From Arthrobacter globiformis (lineage in GTDB: Bacteria; Actinomycetota; Actinomycetes; Actinomycetales; Micrococcaceae): 64,000 nt of DNA. The position numbers were made by a program, and so were the translations under genes. Positions 1 to 8,629 of this stretch are shown here, one piece after another. The stretch covers positions 62,001 to 126,000 of the forward strand of contig NZ_JAUSYZ010000001.1 in NCBI RefSeq assembly GCF_030817195.1, given 5' to 3'. Each line of letters opens with the position of its first letter. Within the stretch, counting starts at the first letter, position 1. The notes beneath the pieces were generated by a model. That model searched no databases and was not told the origin of the DNA. It saw nothing but the letters and a program-made list of their open reading frames with translations.

Positions 1-15
1 ACGGGAGACAACCTC

Positions 16-1332
16 ATGACCAACTGGCGGATCCGGGACTTCCACTCCGCGGACCTTGACGGCATCCTGCACCTCTGGGAATCGCTGAAGGCCACCAATG
101 TCGAGCCGGTCTATGCGCTCTCCGAAGTGCTGGCCTCCTGCGAAAAGGACCACGCAGTGGTGGCCGTCCTCGGCGACCAGGTGGTGGGCGCCGCGGTCGG
201 ACGTGCAGCGCATGACCAGGGCTGGATCGTCTTCCTGGCCACGCTGCCCGAATTCCGCGGCCGGGGCATCGGCACTTCCCTGCTGGCCGCCGTCGAAAAC
301 CGGATGGCGCCGCACGGGCTGAACAAGCTATCCGCCCTGATGCCCGAGTCGGAGACCCGGGTGGAGGCCTTCCTGAGCCGCGGCTTCGTGCTCAAGAAGA
401 ACCTGCGCTACTTCGAGCGCACCATCCCCGTGCAGCGCCAGGAACTAGAGCCCCTGGGCCTGCTCGGCGGCCGCATCCTGGCCCGGGACCTGTGGGAGAA
501 CGTGGCCGGCATGCGCCGGGAGAAGGAGCTGCTGGAGCGCCGCCTGGTCCTGCCCCTGGCCGAGGCCGACCTCGCCGACGAGTTCGGCGTCGTGCCGCCG
601 CGTGCCGTGGTGCTGTTCGGGCCGCCCGGCACCGGCAAGACCACCTTCGCCAAGGCCATCGCCTCCCGGCTGGAGTGGCCGTTCGTCGAGGTCTTCCCCT
701 CCCGCCTTGCCGCCGACCCCAAGGGTCTGGCCGGCGCGCTGCGGGAGACCTTCCTGGAGATCTCGGAACTCGAGCACGCCGTCGTCTTCATCGACGAAGT
801 GGAGGAGATCGCCTCCCAGCGCGCCGGGGACCCGCCGTCGCCGCTGCAGGGCGTCACCAACGAGCTGCTCAAAATCATCCCGGCCTTCCGCGAACAGCCC
901 GGCCGCCTCCTGGTCTGCGCCACCAACTTCATCCGCGCCCTCGACTCCGCCTTCCTGCGGCACGGCCGGTTCGACTACGTCATCCCCATCGGCCTCCCCG
1001 ACCGGCAGGCCCGCGAAGCAATGTGGCAGCGCTTCATCCCCGCCGCCGTGGTGGACGATGTGGACGTGGAGCAGCTGGTGGACCGCACCGCGGGCTTCTC
1101 CCCCGCGGACATCGAGTTTGCCGCACGGAGCGCCTCCCAGCGGGCGCTGGAAAAGGCAGTGTACGACGACGGCGGGCTGGCGTCCGGTGGCGGCGTGTCC
1201 GTCCGCGAGGCGGTACGGAAGGGACCCGCCACCCAGGACTACCTCGACGCCATTGCGGACACCCGCACCACCGTCAGCGACGAGGTGCACCAGGAGTTCC
1301 TAGAGGACATCGACGCCCTGGGCAGGGTGTAG
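16..1332 (+). CDS. GNAT acetyltransferase - AAA+ ATPase fusion protein
   Basis: A 438-residue protein with two domains. Residues 1-135 look like a GNAT N-acetyltransferase, with the acetyl-CoA pyrophosphate loop RGRGIG at 81-86. Residues 155-400 are an AAA+ ATPase with Walker A GPPGTGKT (202-209), Walker B VVFIDE (256-261), a sensor-like CATN (301-304) and the RHGRFD arginine-finger region (315-320). The ATPase resembles the FtsH/Cdc48-type single AAA module, with no protease or membrane segment. A purine-rich GGGAGA lies just upstream of the ATG. The upstream neighbour is outside the window. Each domain call is firm. The joint function (for example ATP-driven remodelling of an acetylation substrate) is only a guess. 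Confidence 0.85.
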   Translation: MTNWRIRDFHSADLDGILHLWESLKATNVEPVYALSEVLASCEKDHAVVAVLGDQVVGAAVGRAAHDQGWIVFLATLPEFRGRGIGTSLLAAVENRMAPHGLNKLSALMPESETRVEAFLSRGFVLKKNLRYFERTIPVQRQELEPLGLLGGRILARDLWENVAGMRREKELLERRLVLPLAEADLADEFGVVPPRAVVLFGPPGTGKTTFAKAIASRLEWPFVEVFPSRLAADPKGLAGALRETFLEISELEHAVVFIDEVEEIASQRAGDPPSPLQGVTNELLKIIPAFREQPGRLLVCATNFIRALDSAFLRHGRFDYVIPIGLPDRQAREAMWQRFIPAAVVDDVDVEQLVDRTAGFSPADIEFAARSASQRALEKAVYDDGGLASGGGVSVREAVRKGPATQDYLDAIADTRTTVSDEVHQEFLEDIDALGRV

Positions 1333-1464
1333 CCGGCCGGTCCCGCGCGTTCGCTGGCCGAACTCGCCGGAGCGGTGCGGGTTCGCGGGAAGTTTACGGC
1401 GACCCCGCACCGTTCCGGCGAACTGGGCGGCGCATTGGGGCGGCAAGTCCGGGAAGGAAGAAAC

Positions 1465-2082
1465 GTGATCCTGTTTCTCACGATCGTCAGCGGAGTGGCC
1501 TGGACCATCGTGTATGCCGAGGCGATCCGGCTGGGCATCCGGGAGCGCACCTACGCCATCCCCGCCGCGGCCCTGGCGCTCAACTTCGCCTGGGAAGCCA
1601 TCTACGCCGCGCGGTCCGTGGCCACAGGAATATCGGCGCAGGGCGTCTTCAACGTCGTGTGGGGCATGGCGGACGTCCTGATCATCTACACCTTCTTCAG
1701 GTTCGGGCGGGCCGAGCTGCCGCCCTGGGTCACCCGGCCGCTCTTCCTGGCCTGGGCCGTGCTGCTGGGCATCACGTCGTTCACGGTGCAGTTGCTGTTC
1801 GTGGCTGAATTCGGCTGGGACGACGCCTCCAAGTACGCCGCGTTCCTGCAGAACCTGCTGATGTCCAGCTTGTTCATCGCGATGTTCGTCTCGCGCGGAA
1901 GCGGCCGGGGCCAGTCGCTCGTCATCGCGGTGGCCAAGTGGGTCGGCACCCTTGCCCCCACCATTGTCTACGGCGGGTACGGAAATACGGTCCTGATCCT
2001 TGGGCTCGGAGCGCTGTGCAGTGTGTTCGACCTGGCATACATTGCCCTGCTCTGGCGGGCACGCAGACGCGCTACTGTTTGA
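1465..2082 (+). CDS. Putative transmembrane (Pyr4-type) terpene cyclase family protein
   Basis: A 205-residue polytopic membrane protein of about seven hydrophobic segments. I chose the GTG at 1465 because GGAAGG sits about 9 bases upstream; an in-frame ATG at 1375 would add a polar leader that does not fit. Features match the membrane-bound terpene cyclases typified by fungal Pyr4/PaxB: the NFAWE block (N40-E44), a later VVW..AD segment, the FLQNLLMS segment followed by RGSGRGQS, and an acidic residue in the last helix (D189 in SVFDLAY). In Pyr4 a Glu in the WE motif and an Asp in the last helix are catalytically important, and both have counterparts here. The stop is 3 bases before the ltrA-like start, so the two are probably co-transcribed. 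The substrate is unknown; no prenyltransferase is nearby. It could instead be a non-catalytic membrane homologue. Confidence 0.68.
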   Translation: MILFLTIVSGVAWTIVYAEAIRLGIRERTYAIPAAALALNFAWEAIYAARSVATGISAQGVFNVVWGMADVLIIYTFFRFGRAELPPWVTRPLFLAWAVLLGITSFTVQLLFVAEFGWDDASKYAAFLQNLLMSSLFIAMFVSRGSGRGQSLVIAVAKWVGTLAPTIVYGGYGNTVLILGLGALCSVFDLAYIALLWRARRRATV

Positions 2083-2085
2083 CCC

Positions 2086-3336
2086 ATGCCTTCTAATCCC
2101 CTCCGGCACGCCGTAGCCCGAATGGGCGGCCGGGATCCTCACCAGCCCCACCGGACAGCCACCCCGCTGGAGCTCTTCTTCGACCTCACGTTCGTGATCG
2201 CGTTCGGGGTGGCCGGCAGCCAGTTTGCCCATGAGATCGCGGAGGGACACTTCGGCGCCGGGCTGCTCGGCTTTTCCTTCGCGATGTTTGCTGTGATCTG
2301 GGCCTGGATCAACTTCACTTGGTTCGCCAGCGCCTACGATACCGACGACTGGGTATTCCGGGTGGTCACCATGGTCCAACTGGTGGGCGTCCTGATCCTG
2401 GCGATGGGGATCGAGCCCATGTTCCACTCCCTCGTGGAGGGGAAGCACGTGGACAACACCGTCATCGTGGGCGGCTACATCATCATGCGCCTGGCCCTGG
2501 TCTCCCAGTGGCTGCGGGCCGCCCGGCAGGACCCGGCCCGCAGGAAGACGTGCCTGCGCTACGCGGGATACCTGGCGGTTGTCCAGCTGGGGTGGATCGC
2601 GGTGCTGTTCATCCAGGCGGACGTGCCCACCACGTTCCTGATGATTGCACCGCTGTATGTCCTCGAACTGGCCACCCCGTATGCGGCCGAGCGGAATGCA
2701 ACCACTCCCTGGCACGCCCACCACATCGCCGAACGCTACGGACTGCTGGCCATCATCGCCCTGGGCGAATGCCTGATCGGCGCCGTCGAGACACTCCGCG
2801 CCATCGTGGCCAACCATGGCTGGTCACTTGATGCCGCTCTGGTGGGCTTCGGCGGCACCGCGTTGGCCTTCGGCATGTGGTGGATCTACTTCATCCTGCC
2901 CGCCGGCCGGGCCCTGCACCTGCAGCGTCACCGTTCCTACTTCTTCGGCTACGGCCATATCCCCGTCTTCGCCGCGATCGCCGCCACCGGGGCGGGCCTG
3001 CACGTCGCCGCGTACTACATCGACCATGCAGCACACATTAGCGGCGCCGTGGCAGTGGCCAGCATCGCCGTTCCCGTGGCGCTGTTCAAGGTCTCGCTCA
3101 CGGCGCTCTTCAGCGTCATGACGTGCGTCGACCGCACCCTCATCGCCGTCACCACCGGAGTGGTGTGCGTCCTCGCCGGAACCGTGGCCCTGGCGGCGGC
3201 GGGCGTTTCGGTTCCCGCCTGCCTGCTCATCATTGTTGCCGCACTCGGGGCCTCGATCGTTATTGATGAACGCCGGAGCACGGACCTGCTCCACGCGTCG
3301 CTGGAGAAGCTGGAACAGCGGGCCAAGAACGCGTGA
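2086..3336 (+). CDS. ltrA: Low temperature requirement protein A (LtrA) family
   Basis: A 416-residue integral membrane protein with about ten hydrophobic segments. The N-terminal block ATPLELFFDLTFVIAFGV (about residues 25-43) is the LtrA family hallmark, and later blocks such as RYGLLAIIALGECLIG fit the family. LtrA was named from Listeria mutants that grow poorly in the cold; its biochemical activity is not established. The gene begins 3 bases after the preceding terpene-cyclase-like gene, suggesting one transcript. The gene converges on gluQRS, with only 9 bases between stops. The family call is confident; the molecular role is unknown. Confidence 0.88.
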   Translation: MPSNPLRHAVARMGGRDPHQPHRTATPLELFFDLTFVIAFGVAGSQFAHEIAEGHFGAGLLGFSFAMFAVIWAWINFTWFASAYDTDDWVFRVVTMVQLVGVLILAMGIEPMFHSLVEGKHVDNTVIVGGYIIMRLALVSQWLRAARQDPARRKTCLRYAGYLAVVQLGWIAVLFIQADVPTTFLMIAPLYVLELATPYAAERNATTPWHAHHIAERYGLLAIIALGECLIGAVETLRAIVANHGWSLDAALVGFGGTALAFGMWWIYFILPAGRALHLQRHRSYFFGYGHIPVFAAIAATGAGLHVAAYYIDHAAHISGAVAVASIAVPVALFKVSLTALFSVMTCVDRTLIAVTTGVVCVLAGTVALAAAGVSVPACLLIIVAALGASIVIDERRSTDLLHASLEKLEQRAKNA

Positions 3337-3345
3337 CGCCAGCCG

Positions 3346-4227
3346 CTATGCCCCGGGCCACACCCATGGCTCACGAGGCAGGCGGGCGGGCGAAAACCCT
3401 TGCAGGGCGGCCTGCAGGGATTCGCCCGGCAGGCCCAGTGACTGCAGAATCGTCCTCTGGACGGCTTCCGCGGGATGTCCGACGGCGGCCAGGTCACTGA
3501 GGGTGACCGCGCCGTCCCGCTTGGCCAGCCGGGCGCCGTCGGCATTCACCACCAGCGGCACGTGCGCATATTCCGGAACGGGCATATTCAAGAGCGAGGC
3601 GAGATATGCCTGCCGGGGCGTGGACGGCAGCAGGTCGTTCCCTCTAACCACCTGGTCTATGCCCTGCTGAGCATCATCCACGACGACGGCCAGGTTGTAC
3701 GCCGTCACGCCGTCGTTCCGGCGCAGGACGAAGTCGTCCACGACTCCAGTGAACGTCCCGTGCAGCACGTCTTCGACAGTCCATTCGGCCACGGAGGAAC
3801 GCAGCCGGATGGCCGCCGGGCGGGTGGACCGCCTGAACTCGAGCTCCGCCGCCGACAGTCCCCTGCACGTTCCGGGATAGGCGCCCTGGGGCGCGTGCGG
3901 CGCGGAGGGTGCCTCCTGGATCTCACGGCGGGTGCAGAAGCATTCGTACGTCAGCCCGGCCGCGGCTAGCCCTTCGATGGCCGCCGTATACAGCGGTTCG
4001 CGGTCCGTCTGCCGCACCACCGCACCGTCCCAGGTCACCCCGACGGCGGCCAGGTCCCGCAGCTGCGCCGCTTCAGCCCCGGCCCGTGCCCGGTCGAGGT
4101 CCTCGACCCGCAGCAGGAACCGCCGCCCGGTGGAACGGGCAAAGAGCCAGGCCAGGATTGCCGTCCGGAGGTTTCCCACATGCAGCTCACCGGACGGGCT
4201 GGGGGCGAAGCGGCCAGCGTGAGTCAT
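3346..4227 (-). CDS. gluQ: Glutamyl-Q tRNA(Asp) synthetase
   Basis: A 293-residue GluRS-like catalytic domain lacking an anticodon-binding domain, the normal form of GluQRS, which attaches glutamate to queuosine in the anticodon of tRNA-Asp. Visible features are RFAPSPSGELHVGN at the N terminus (HVGN replaces the class I HIGH motif, residues 16-19), the zinc-site cysteines in YECFCTRR and YPGTC, and a KMSKS-like RLAKRDG near residue 232. The length suits the family. The protein acts in the cytoplasm in tRNA modification. The gene converges with ltrA. Upstream there is a long inverted repeat (4254-4316). Confidence 0.93.
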   Translation of the reverse strand: MTHAGRFAPSPSGELHVGNLRTAILAWLFARSTGRRFLLRVEDLDRARAGAEAAQLRDLAAVGVTWDGAVVRQTDREPLYTAAIEGLAAAGLTYECFCTRREIQEAPSAPHAPQGAYPGTCRGLSAAELEFRRSTRPAAIRLRSSVAEWTVEDVLHGTFTGVVDDFVLRRNDGVTAYNLAVVVDDAQQGIDQVVRGNDLLPSTPRQAYLASLLNMPVPEYAHVPLVVNADGARLAKRDGAVTLSDLAAVGHPAEAVQRTILQSLGLPGESLQAALQGFSPARLPREPWVWPGA

Positions 4228-4253
4228 GCCCTCCAGCCTATGCCGAACACCAC

Positions 4254-4316
4254 AAGAGCCCCTCAGCTACCGCGCACTCCGGGCGTTGGCCGGGAATCGG
4301 TGGCTCAGGGGCTCTT
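4254..4316. repeat. Long inverted repeat upstream of gluQ
   Basis: Arms of 18 bases (4254-4271 and 4299-4316) match at 16 positions, flanking a 27-base GC-rich interior. It lies in the 362-base gap between gluQ and the Lrp-type gene, about 30 bases upstream of the gluQ start. It could fold as a 5' leader hairpin or a terminator for something read on the plus strand. No U run follows either arm and I see no tRNA fold. The rest of the gap (4317-4589) holds no gene that I can support; it contains a small CCTAC-A-GTAGG palindrome at 4516-4526. Confidence 0.5.
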
Positions 4317-4589
4317 GCCGTGCCTGCCCCGGACGGAGCTCCGTACGGGAATCGAGGCACTTCTTGCGGAAAGACGAATGCGTGAACAAGTGTCAATCAG
4401 CGGCTGCCTCCTTGCCGGAAGCGTGGTCCAGGGGGCCGGGTGGTGTGCCGTGATCCTGTAGCCTGCCGGCGGTGGGGGTAACCGTCGCCTGCGTTGCCAC
4501 TATCTGAGCAGAAGACCTACAGTAGGCGCAATGGGCATGGCATGGACTGGTCAATCTGACCGGTCCTGTACCCGGGAACCGGAGAGGAA

Positions 4590-5057
4590 GTGATCAGATT
4601 GCAGCAGCTCGACGCCACGGACCGGCGCATCCTGGCCGCCCTGGATGAGGATCCCCGGCTGCCCATCATGGTCCTGGCCCAGCGGCTGGGCCTGGCGCGC
4701 GGCACTGTACAGTCCCGCCTGGAGCGGATGACGGCGTCGGGCGCCCTCCGGCCCAACAGCAGCCGCGTGCTGCCCGCGGCCCTGGGCCGGGGCGTTGCGG
4801 CGGCTGTCAGCGCCGAACTGGACCAGAGCCATCTCAACGAGGCCATCGCCGCGCTGCGCGAGATCCCCGAGGTGCTGGAGTGCCACGCCCCGGCCGGCGA
4901 CACGGACCTGCTGATCCGGGTGGTGGCCACCAGCCCCGACGACCTGTACCGGGTTTCCGAGGAGATCCGGCTGTGCCCGGGCATCGTGCGGACGTCCACA
5001 AGCATGTTCCTGCGCGAGGTGATTCCGTACCGGACCACGGGGCTGCTAGAGCACTGA
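4590..5057 (+). CDS. Lrp/AsnC family transcriptional regulator
   Basis: A 155-residue protein beginning at GTG 4590, with GGAGAGG 3 to 9 bases upstream. The N-terminal winged helix (about residues 5-60, with DRRILAALDEDPRLPIMVLA and a helix-turn-helix around LGLARGTVQSRLERM) is followed by a RAM effector-binding domain (about 70-145). The family forms octamers that sense amino acids. No obvious target adjoins: the next gene is a secreted protease in the same direction and gluQ lies divergently. The small palindrome at 4516-4526 could be an autoregulatory site. Confidence 0.88.
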   Translation: MIRLQQLDATDRRILAALDEDPRLPIMVLAQRLGLARGTVQSRLERMTASGALRPNSSRVLPAALGRGVAAAVSAELDQSHLNEAIAALREIPEVLECHAPAGDTDLLIRVVATSPDDLYRVSEEIRLCPGIVRTSTSMFLREVIPYRTTGLLEH

Positions 5058-5242
5058 TGCCGGTCTTGCGGAGCGCCACTCCGATATTGCGCAAATCATT
5101 GGGGAAAACTGCGGATATTCCGGCGGCTGTCCTGCGGTGGCGACTGTAACCTGATTCAGCATCTGCCGCAGCGCTGGGCACGCAGCAGGTGCAGTGTTCA
5201 CTCAGGGTCTCCGCCGGGGGGTCGGTCTCAATAAGGAACTCA

Positions 5243-7957
5243 ATGCGCTCTTTTTCCCGTTCAATCGCGTCGGCCACAGGCTTGCTGGTTTTCGCCGCTG
5301 GCCTCGTCTCGCTTCCCGCTACCGCAATGGCAGCCACGGATCCGGCCGGCAACGGCACGTCACTGCCGGTCGAGTCCGGTTCGGAACAGGTGCACCACGG
5401 ATACGAATCCGCGCCGGGCGTTCCCGCGGACGGGCCGCCTGCGGGCCTGGCCCTCCAGACCGAGGCGGGCGGAACGGCCGCCGCTGCCCTCACAGTCAAG
5501 GTCGTCGTCGCCACGCTGATGGACAACAAGGCCACCGTTCCGATGGCCCAGGCCGAAGCGGCCGTGGCAGCCTCCAGCAACTACTGGAAGGCGATGTCCG
5601 GCGGCCGCATTTCCATGACCGTGACAGAACGCGCCACGCTGGCGTCCAAGACAGCCAGGTCGACGGACTCCTACTACGACATGATCAACAAGATCACCAC
5701 CGAGCTGAAGTGGACCTATGGCACCAACAAGGCGCTGGTGGTCTTCGTTCCCAGCGCCACGCTCTCCGGCGGCGCCCTCGGTGCCGGCTACAGCAGCACC
5801 GGCAACAGCGGACGGGTTCTGATGCCGCAGATCAGCGGCTTCACCAACAGCGTGATCGCCCACGAGTTCGGGCACGTCCTGGGCTCCATGCACGCCGACG
5901 CCCTGCAGTGCAGCAGCGGCGTGTCCGACGTCGGCACCACGAGCACCGGCCAGTTCACCGACTCCTCCTGCTATATCCGCGAATACGGCGACAGCACCGA
6001 CCTGATGGGGCTGTCCAGCTACAACATGCCGGTGATCAGCTCGCCCTTCTGGGACGCCAAGGGCCTGGGCGCGGCTACCGACATCCGCGACCTCGGCGTG
6101 GCATCCGGCGTGAAGAGCTACACGCTGAAACCCTGGGGCGACACGAAGCTGGCCTACCGCGCGGTGAAGTTCACCGATCCGGTCAGCAAGGAGGTCTACT
6201 ACCTGGAGCTCCGGCAGCCTGCCGGCTACGACGCCTACCTGGCCAGCGGGCCCGCGGGCAACCGGGGCGTGAAAGTGGTCCAGCGGGGCGGCGCCACCCC
6301 CTGGTCCTCGCTGGCGCTGATGCCGTCCACCGTTCCGTTCAGCGGGTACTACGCGACCAACCACACCTGGCAGGCCGGCCGCACATTCATCACCCACGCC
6401 GGAATCCGGGTCACGATCAACACCGTGACCGCCACCTCGGCCACTGTCACCATCGACGCCGACCTCGCCCTGCGCACCAAGATCCAGTTCTCGGCCGGCG
6501 ACTTCAACGGTGACGGACGCTCGGATATGGTCTCCCGCGAAGCCGACGGTTCGCTCCTGCTGTTCGCGGGCCTGGGCGGAAACAAGCTCGGAACGGCCGT
6601 GAAGATCGGGACGGGCTGGAATATGTTCAACATGGTCCTCGGCAACGGCGACTTCAACGGGGACGGGAAGACGGACCTCATTGCCCGGACGTCCAACGGA
6701 GCCCTGTGGCTGTACCCGGGCAGCGGAACCGGCGGGTTCCTGACACGCAAGCAGATCGGGTCCGGCTGGGAAGGCTTCAAGCGCATCATCGCACCCGGTG
6801 ATTTCAACGGCGACAAGCGGGCCGACCTGCTGACCATGCGCGCCGACGGAACCCTGTGGCTGTACCCCGGCAACGGAACCGGCGGTTTCCTGGCGGCCAA
6901 ACAGGTGGGCTCCGGCTGGCAGGGCTTCACCGCCGTCACGGCAGCGGGAGGGCTCGCCACGGGCCCCGGTCTGCTCGCCCGCTCCAGCACCGGGACCGTT
7001 TACCTGTACCCCGGCAGCGGTACCGGAGGCTTCCTGGCACGCCGCACGCTTGCCACCGGATGGGCCAGCACGGAGCTGATCGCCGGCCAGGACTTCACCT
7101 CCGACGGGCACACGGACATCCTCTCAGCCAGCACCAACGGGGCCATCACCGCATACGCGGGCAACGGCGTCGGCGGTTTCGCAACCAAGCTGAAGATCGG
7201 CACCGGCTGGGCTGGCTTCAGCCAAGTCTGGGAAGCCGGTGATTACGACGGCGACGGCAAGCCCGACATCCTGGCCCGGACGGCCCAGGGCGTCCTGCGG
7301 CTCTACTCCGGCAACGGCTCGGGCGGGTTCCGCACGTCCCGGCAGCTGGGCACCGGCTGGCAGGCCTTCGACCAGGTAGTGTCCGCCGGGAACTTCAACG
7401 GCGCCGGCGGCCCTGATCTCCTGGCCCGGAAGCCCGACGGCTCGCTCTGGCTCTACCCCACGAACGGAACGGGACTCTTCCAGGCAGCGAAGAAGATCGG
7501 CACCGGCTGGCATGCCTTCGCGCGGATCATCGCCCCCGGCGACTTCTCCGGCGACGGAAAGACGGACATCATTGCGCAGGAGCCGGACGGCAAGCTGTGG
7601 CTCTACCCCGGAAACGGAGCGGGCGCCTTCCTTGCCCGGAAGCAGATCGGCTCCGGCTGGGCGGGCTTCAGCCAGGTTGTTGCGGGCAACGACTTCAACG
7701 GCGACGGAAAGGCCGACCTGATGGCCCGCGCGTCGGACGGCACGCTCTGGCTCTATCCCGGCAGCGGCTCCTCCGGCTTCCTCGCCCGCACGCAGCTCGG
7801 CACCGGCTGGAACGCCTTCACCACCTTCGCCAGCGTGGGCCGCTTCGCGGGTACGGGCAACCCGAACGTCGTTTCCGTATCGGCCGATGGAGCACTCTGG
7901 CTCCACACCGGCACCGGGAAGGGCACCTTCCAGAACGTCGTGCTGAACCCCCGCTGA
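5243..7957 (+). CDS. Secreted metzincin-type metalloprotease with FG-GAP/VCBS repeats
   Basis: About 904 residues from ATG 5243, chosen because AAGGA lies 7 bases upstream and a clean signal peptide follows (RSFSRS, hydrophobic core, cleavage near ATAMA-A at about residue 31). An in-frame GTG at 5189 would bury the signal. The catalytic domain has the metzincin zinc site HEFGHVLGSMH (residues 207-217, HExxHxxGxxH) and a following methionine near M255 (DLMGLSS) that fits the Met-turn. From about residue 415 to the end there are roughly eight to nine repeats of the pattern GDFNGDGKxDLIAR...GxLWLYPGxGxGGF, a calcium-binding beta-propeller type. It is predicted to be an extracellular protease whose propeller may bind substrate or surface. 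A very strong terminator follows. Confidence 0.88.
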   Translation: MRSFSRSIASATGLLVFAAGLVSLPATAMAATDPAGNGTSLPVESGSEQVHHGYESAPGVPADGPPAGLALQTEAGGTAAAALTVKVVVATLMDNKATVPMAQAEAAVAASSNYWKAMSGGRISMTVTERATLASKTARSTDSYYDMINKITTELKWTYGTNKALVVFVPSATLSGGALGAGYSSTGNSGRVLMPQISGFTNSVIAHEFGHVLGSMHADALQCSSGVSDVGTTSTGQFTDSSCYIREYGDSTDLMGLSSYNMPVISSPFWDAKGLGAATDIRDLGVASGVKSYTLKPWGDTKLAYRAVKFTDPVSKEVYYLELRQPAGYDAYLASGPAGNRGVKVVQRGGATPWSSLALMPSTVPFSGYYATNHTWQAGRTFITHAGIRVTINTVTATSATVTIDADLALRTKIQFSAGDFNGDGRSDMVSREADGSLLLFAGLGGNKLGTAVKIGTGWNMFNMVLGNGDFNGDGKTDLIARTSNGALWLYPGSGTGGFLTRKQIGSGWEGFKRIIAPGDFNGDKRADLLTMRADGTLWLYPGNGTGGFLAAKQVGSGWQGFTAVTAAGGLATGPGLLARSSTGTVYLYPGSGTGGFLARRTLATGWASTELIAGQDFTSDGHTDILSASTNGAITAYAGNGVGGFATKLKIGTGWAGFSQVWEAGDYDGDGKPDILARTAQGVLRLYSGNGSGGFRTSRQLGTGWQAFDQVVSAGNFNGAGGPDLLARKPDGSLWLYPTNGTGLFQAAKKIGTGWHAFARIIAPGDFSGDGKTDIIAQEPDGKLWLYPGNGAGAFLARKQIGSGWAGFSQVVAGNDFNGDGKADLMARASDGTLWLYPGSGSSGFLARTQLGTGWNAFTTFASVGRFAGTGNPNVVSVSADGALWLHTGTGKGTFQNVVLNPR

Positions 7958-7973
7958 GCAGGGAGACAGTCCA

Positions 7974-8037
7974 GCGCGAGCGAACACTTGGGGCCCCTGA
8001 TCCACCCGGATCAGGGGCCCCAAGTGTTCGTTCGCGC
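7974..8037. terminator. 30-bp hairpin, bidirectional terminator
   Basis: Two 30-base arms (7974-8003 and 8008-8037) pair with a single mismatch around an ACCC loop, followed by TTTT on the plus strand. It sits between convergent genes (protease and Lrp regulator), so it probably ends both transcripts. Confidence 0.88.
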
Positions 8038-8069
8038 TTTTCCGAGGGCCTGCGCTGCCGGAAGGAAAG

Positions 8070-8525
8070 TCAGACGGGCGGGCCGGCGTTGGATTTCAGG
8101 TTCTTCATCACCAGCGTTGAGGTCAGCCGTTCAACCCCGGGCAGCACTGTCAGCTCGCTGTCGTAGAACCGCTGGTAGGAGGGCAGGTCCGCCGCGATCA
8201 CCTTGAGCAGGTAGTCCGGGGAACCGAACAGCCGCTGCGCCTCCACGATGTTCGGGTTCTCCGCCACCCGGTTCTCGAAGATCTCCATGGTCGGGCGGTC
8301 CACCTGCCGGAGGGTGACGAACACAATCGCCTCAAAGCCCAGCCCGACGGCGGCCGGGTCAATGTCCGCTTTATAGCCGCGGATCACGCCGGACTGCTCG
8401 AGGTCGCGGAGCCGGCGGTGGCAGGGCGCCACGGTCAGCCCCACCTTGGCGGCGAGGGCCGTGGCAGTCATTCTGCCGTCCTCTTTGAGGTGGCGCAAAA
8501 TACTTCTGTCGATATGGTCGATCAC
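8070..8525 (-). CDS. Lrp/AsnC family transcriptional regulator (of lysE-type exporter)
   Basis: A 151-residue protein with a GTG start at 8525. The N-terminal HTH domain (DRSILRHLKEDGRMTATALAA, recognition helix in VAPCHRRLRDLE) is followed by a RAM domain containing SPDYLLKVIAADL. It is transcribed divergently from a LysE-family exporter about 100 bases away, the classic arrangement in which the regulator senses an amino acid and controls its efflux. The intergenic A/T-rich stretch (8526-8580) is the likely operator region. Confidence 0.9.
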   Translation of the reverse strand: MIDHIDRSILRHLKEDGRMTATALAAKVGLTVAPCHRRLRDLEQSGVIRGYKADIDPAAVGLGFEAIVFVTLRQVDRPTMEIFENRVAENPNIVEAQRLFGSPDYLLKVIAADLPSYQRFYDSELTVLPGVERLTSTLVMKNLKSNAGPPV

Positions 8526-8629
8526 GCAAAAATCTTACTCCTGCGGCAGCGATCCGCGCGAAATTTGAGAGCACATCTGGGGCCATTTTGCCTAGGCTTT
8601 TCTTACAGCCAAACACGCAGGAGCCCGCC

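Noticed and set aside
1300..2817. A 505-codon open frame on the minus strand
   Set aside because: It is antisense to two well-supported membrane protein genes, its translation is Gly/Asp/His/Gln-rich as expected of GC-rich antisense frames, and it matches no family.
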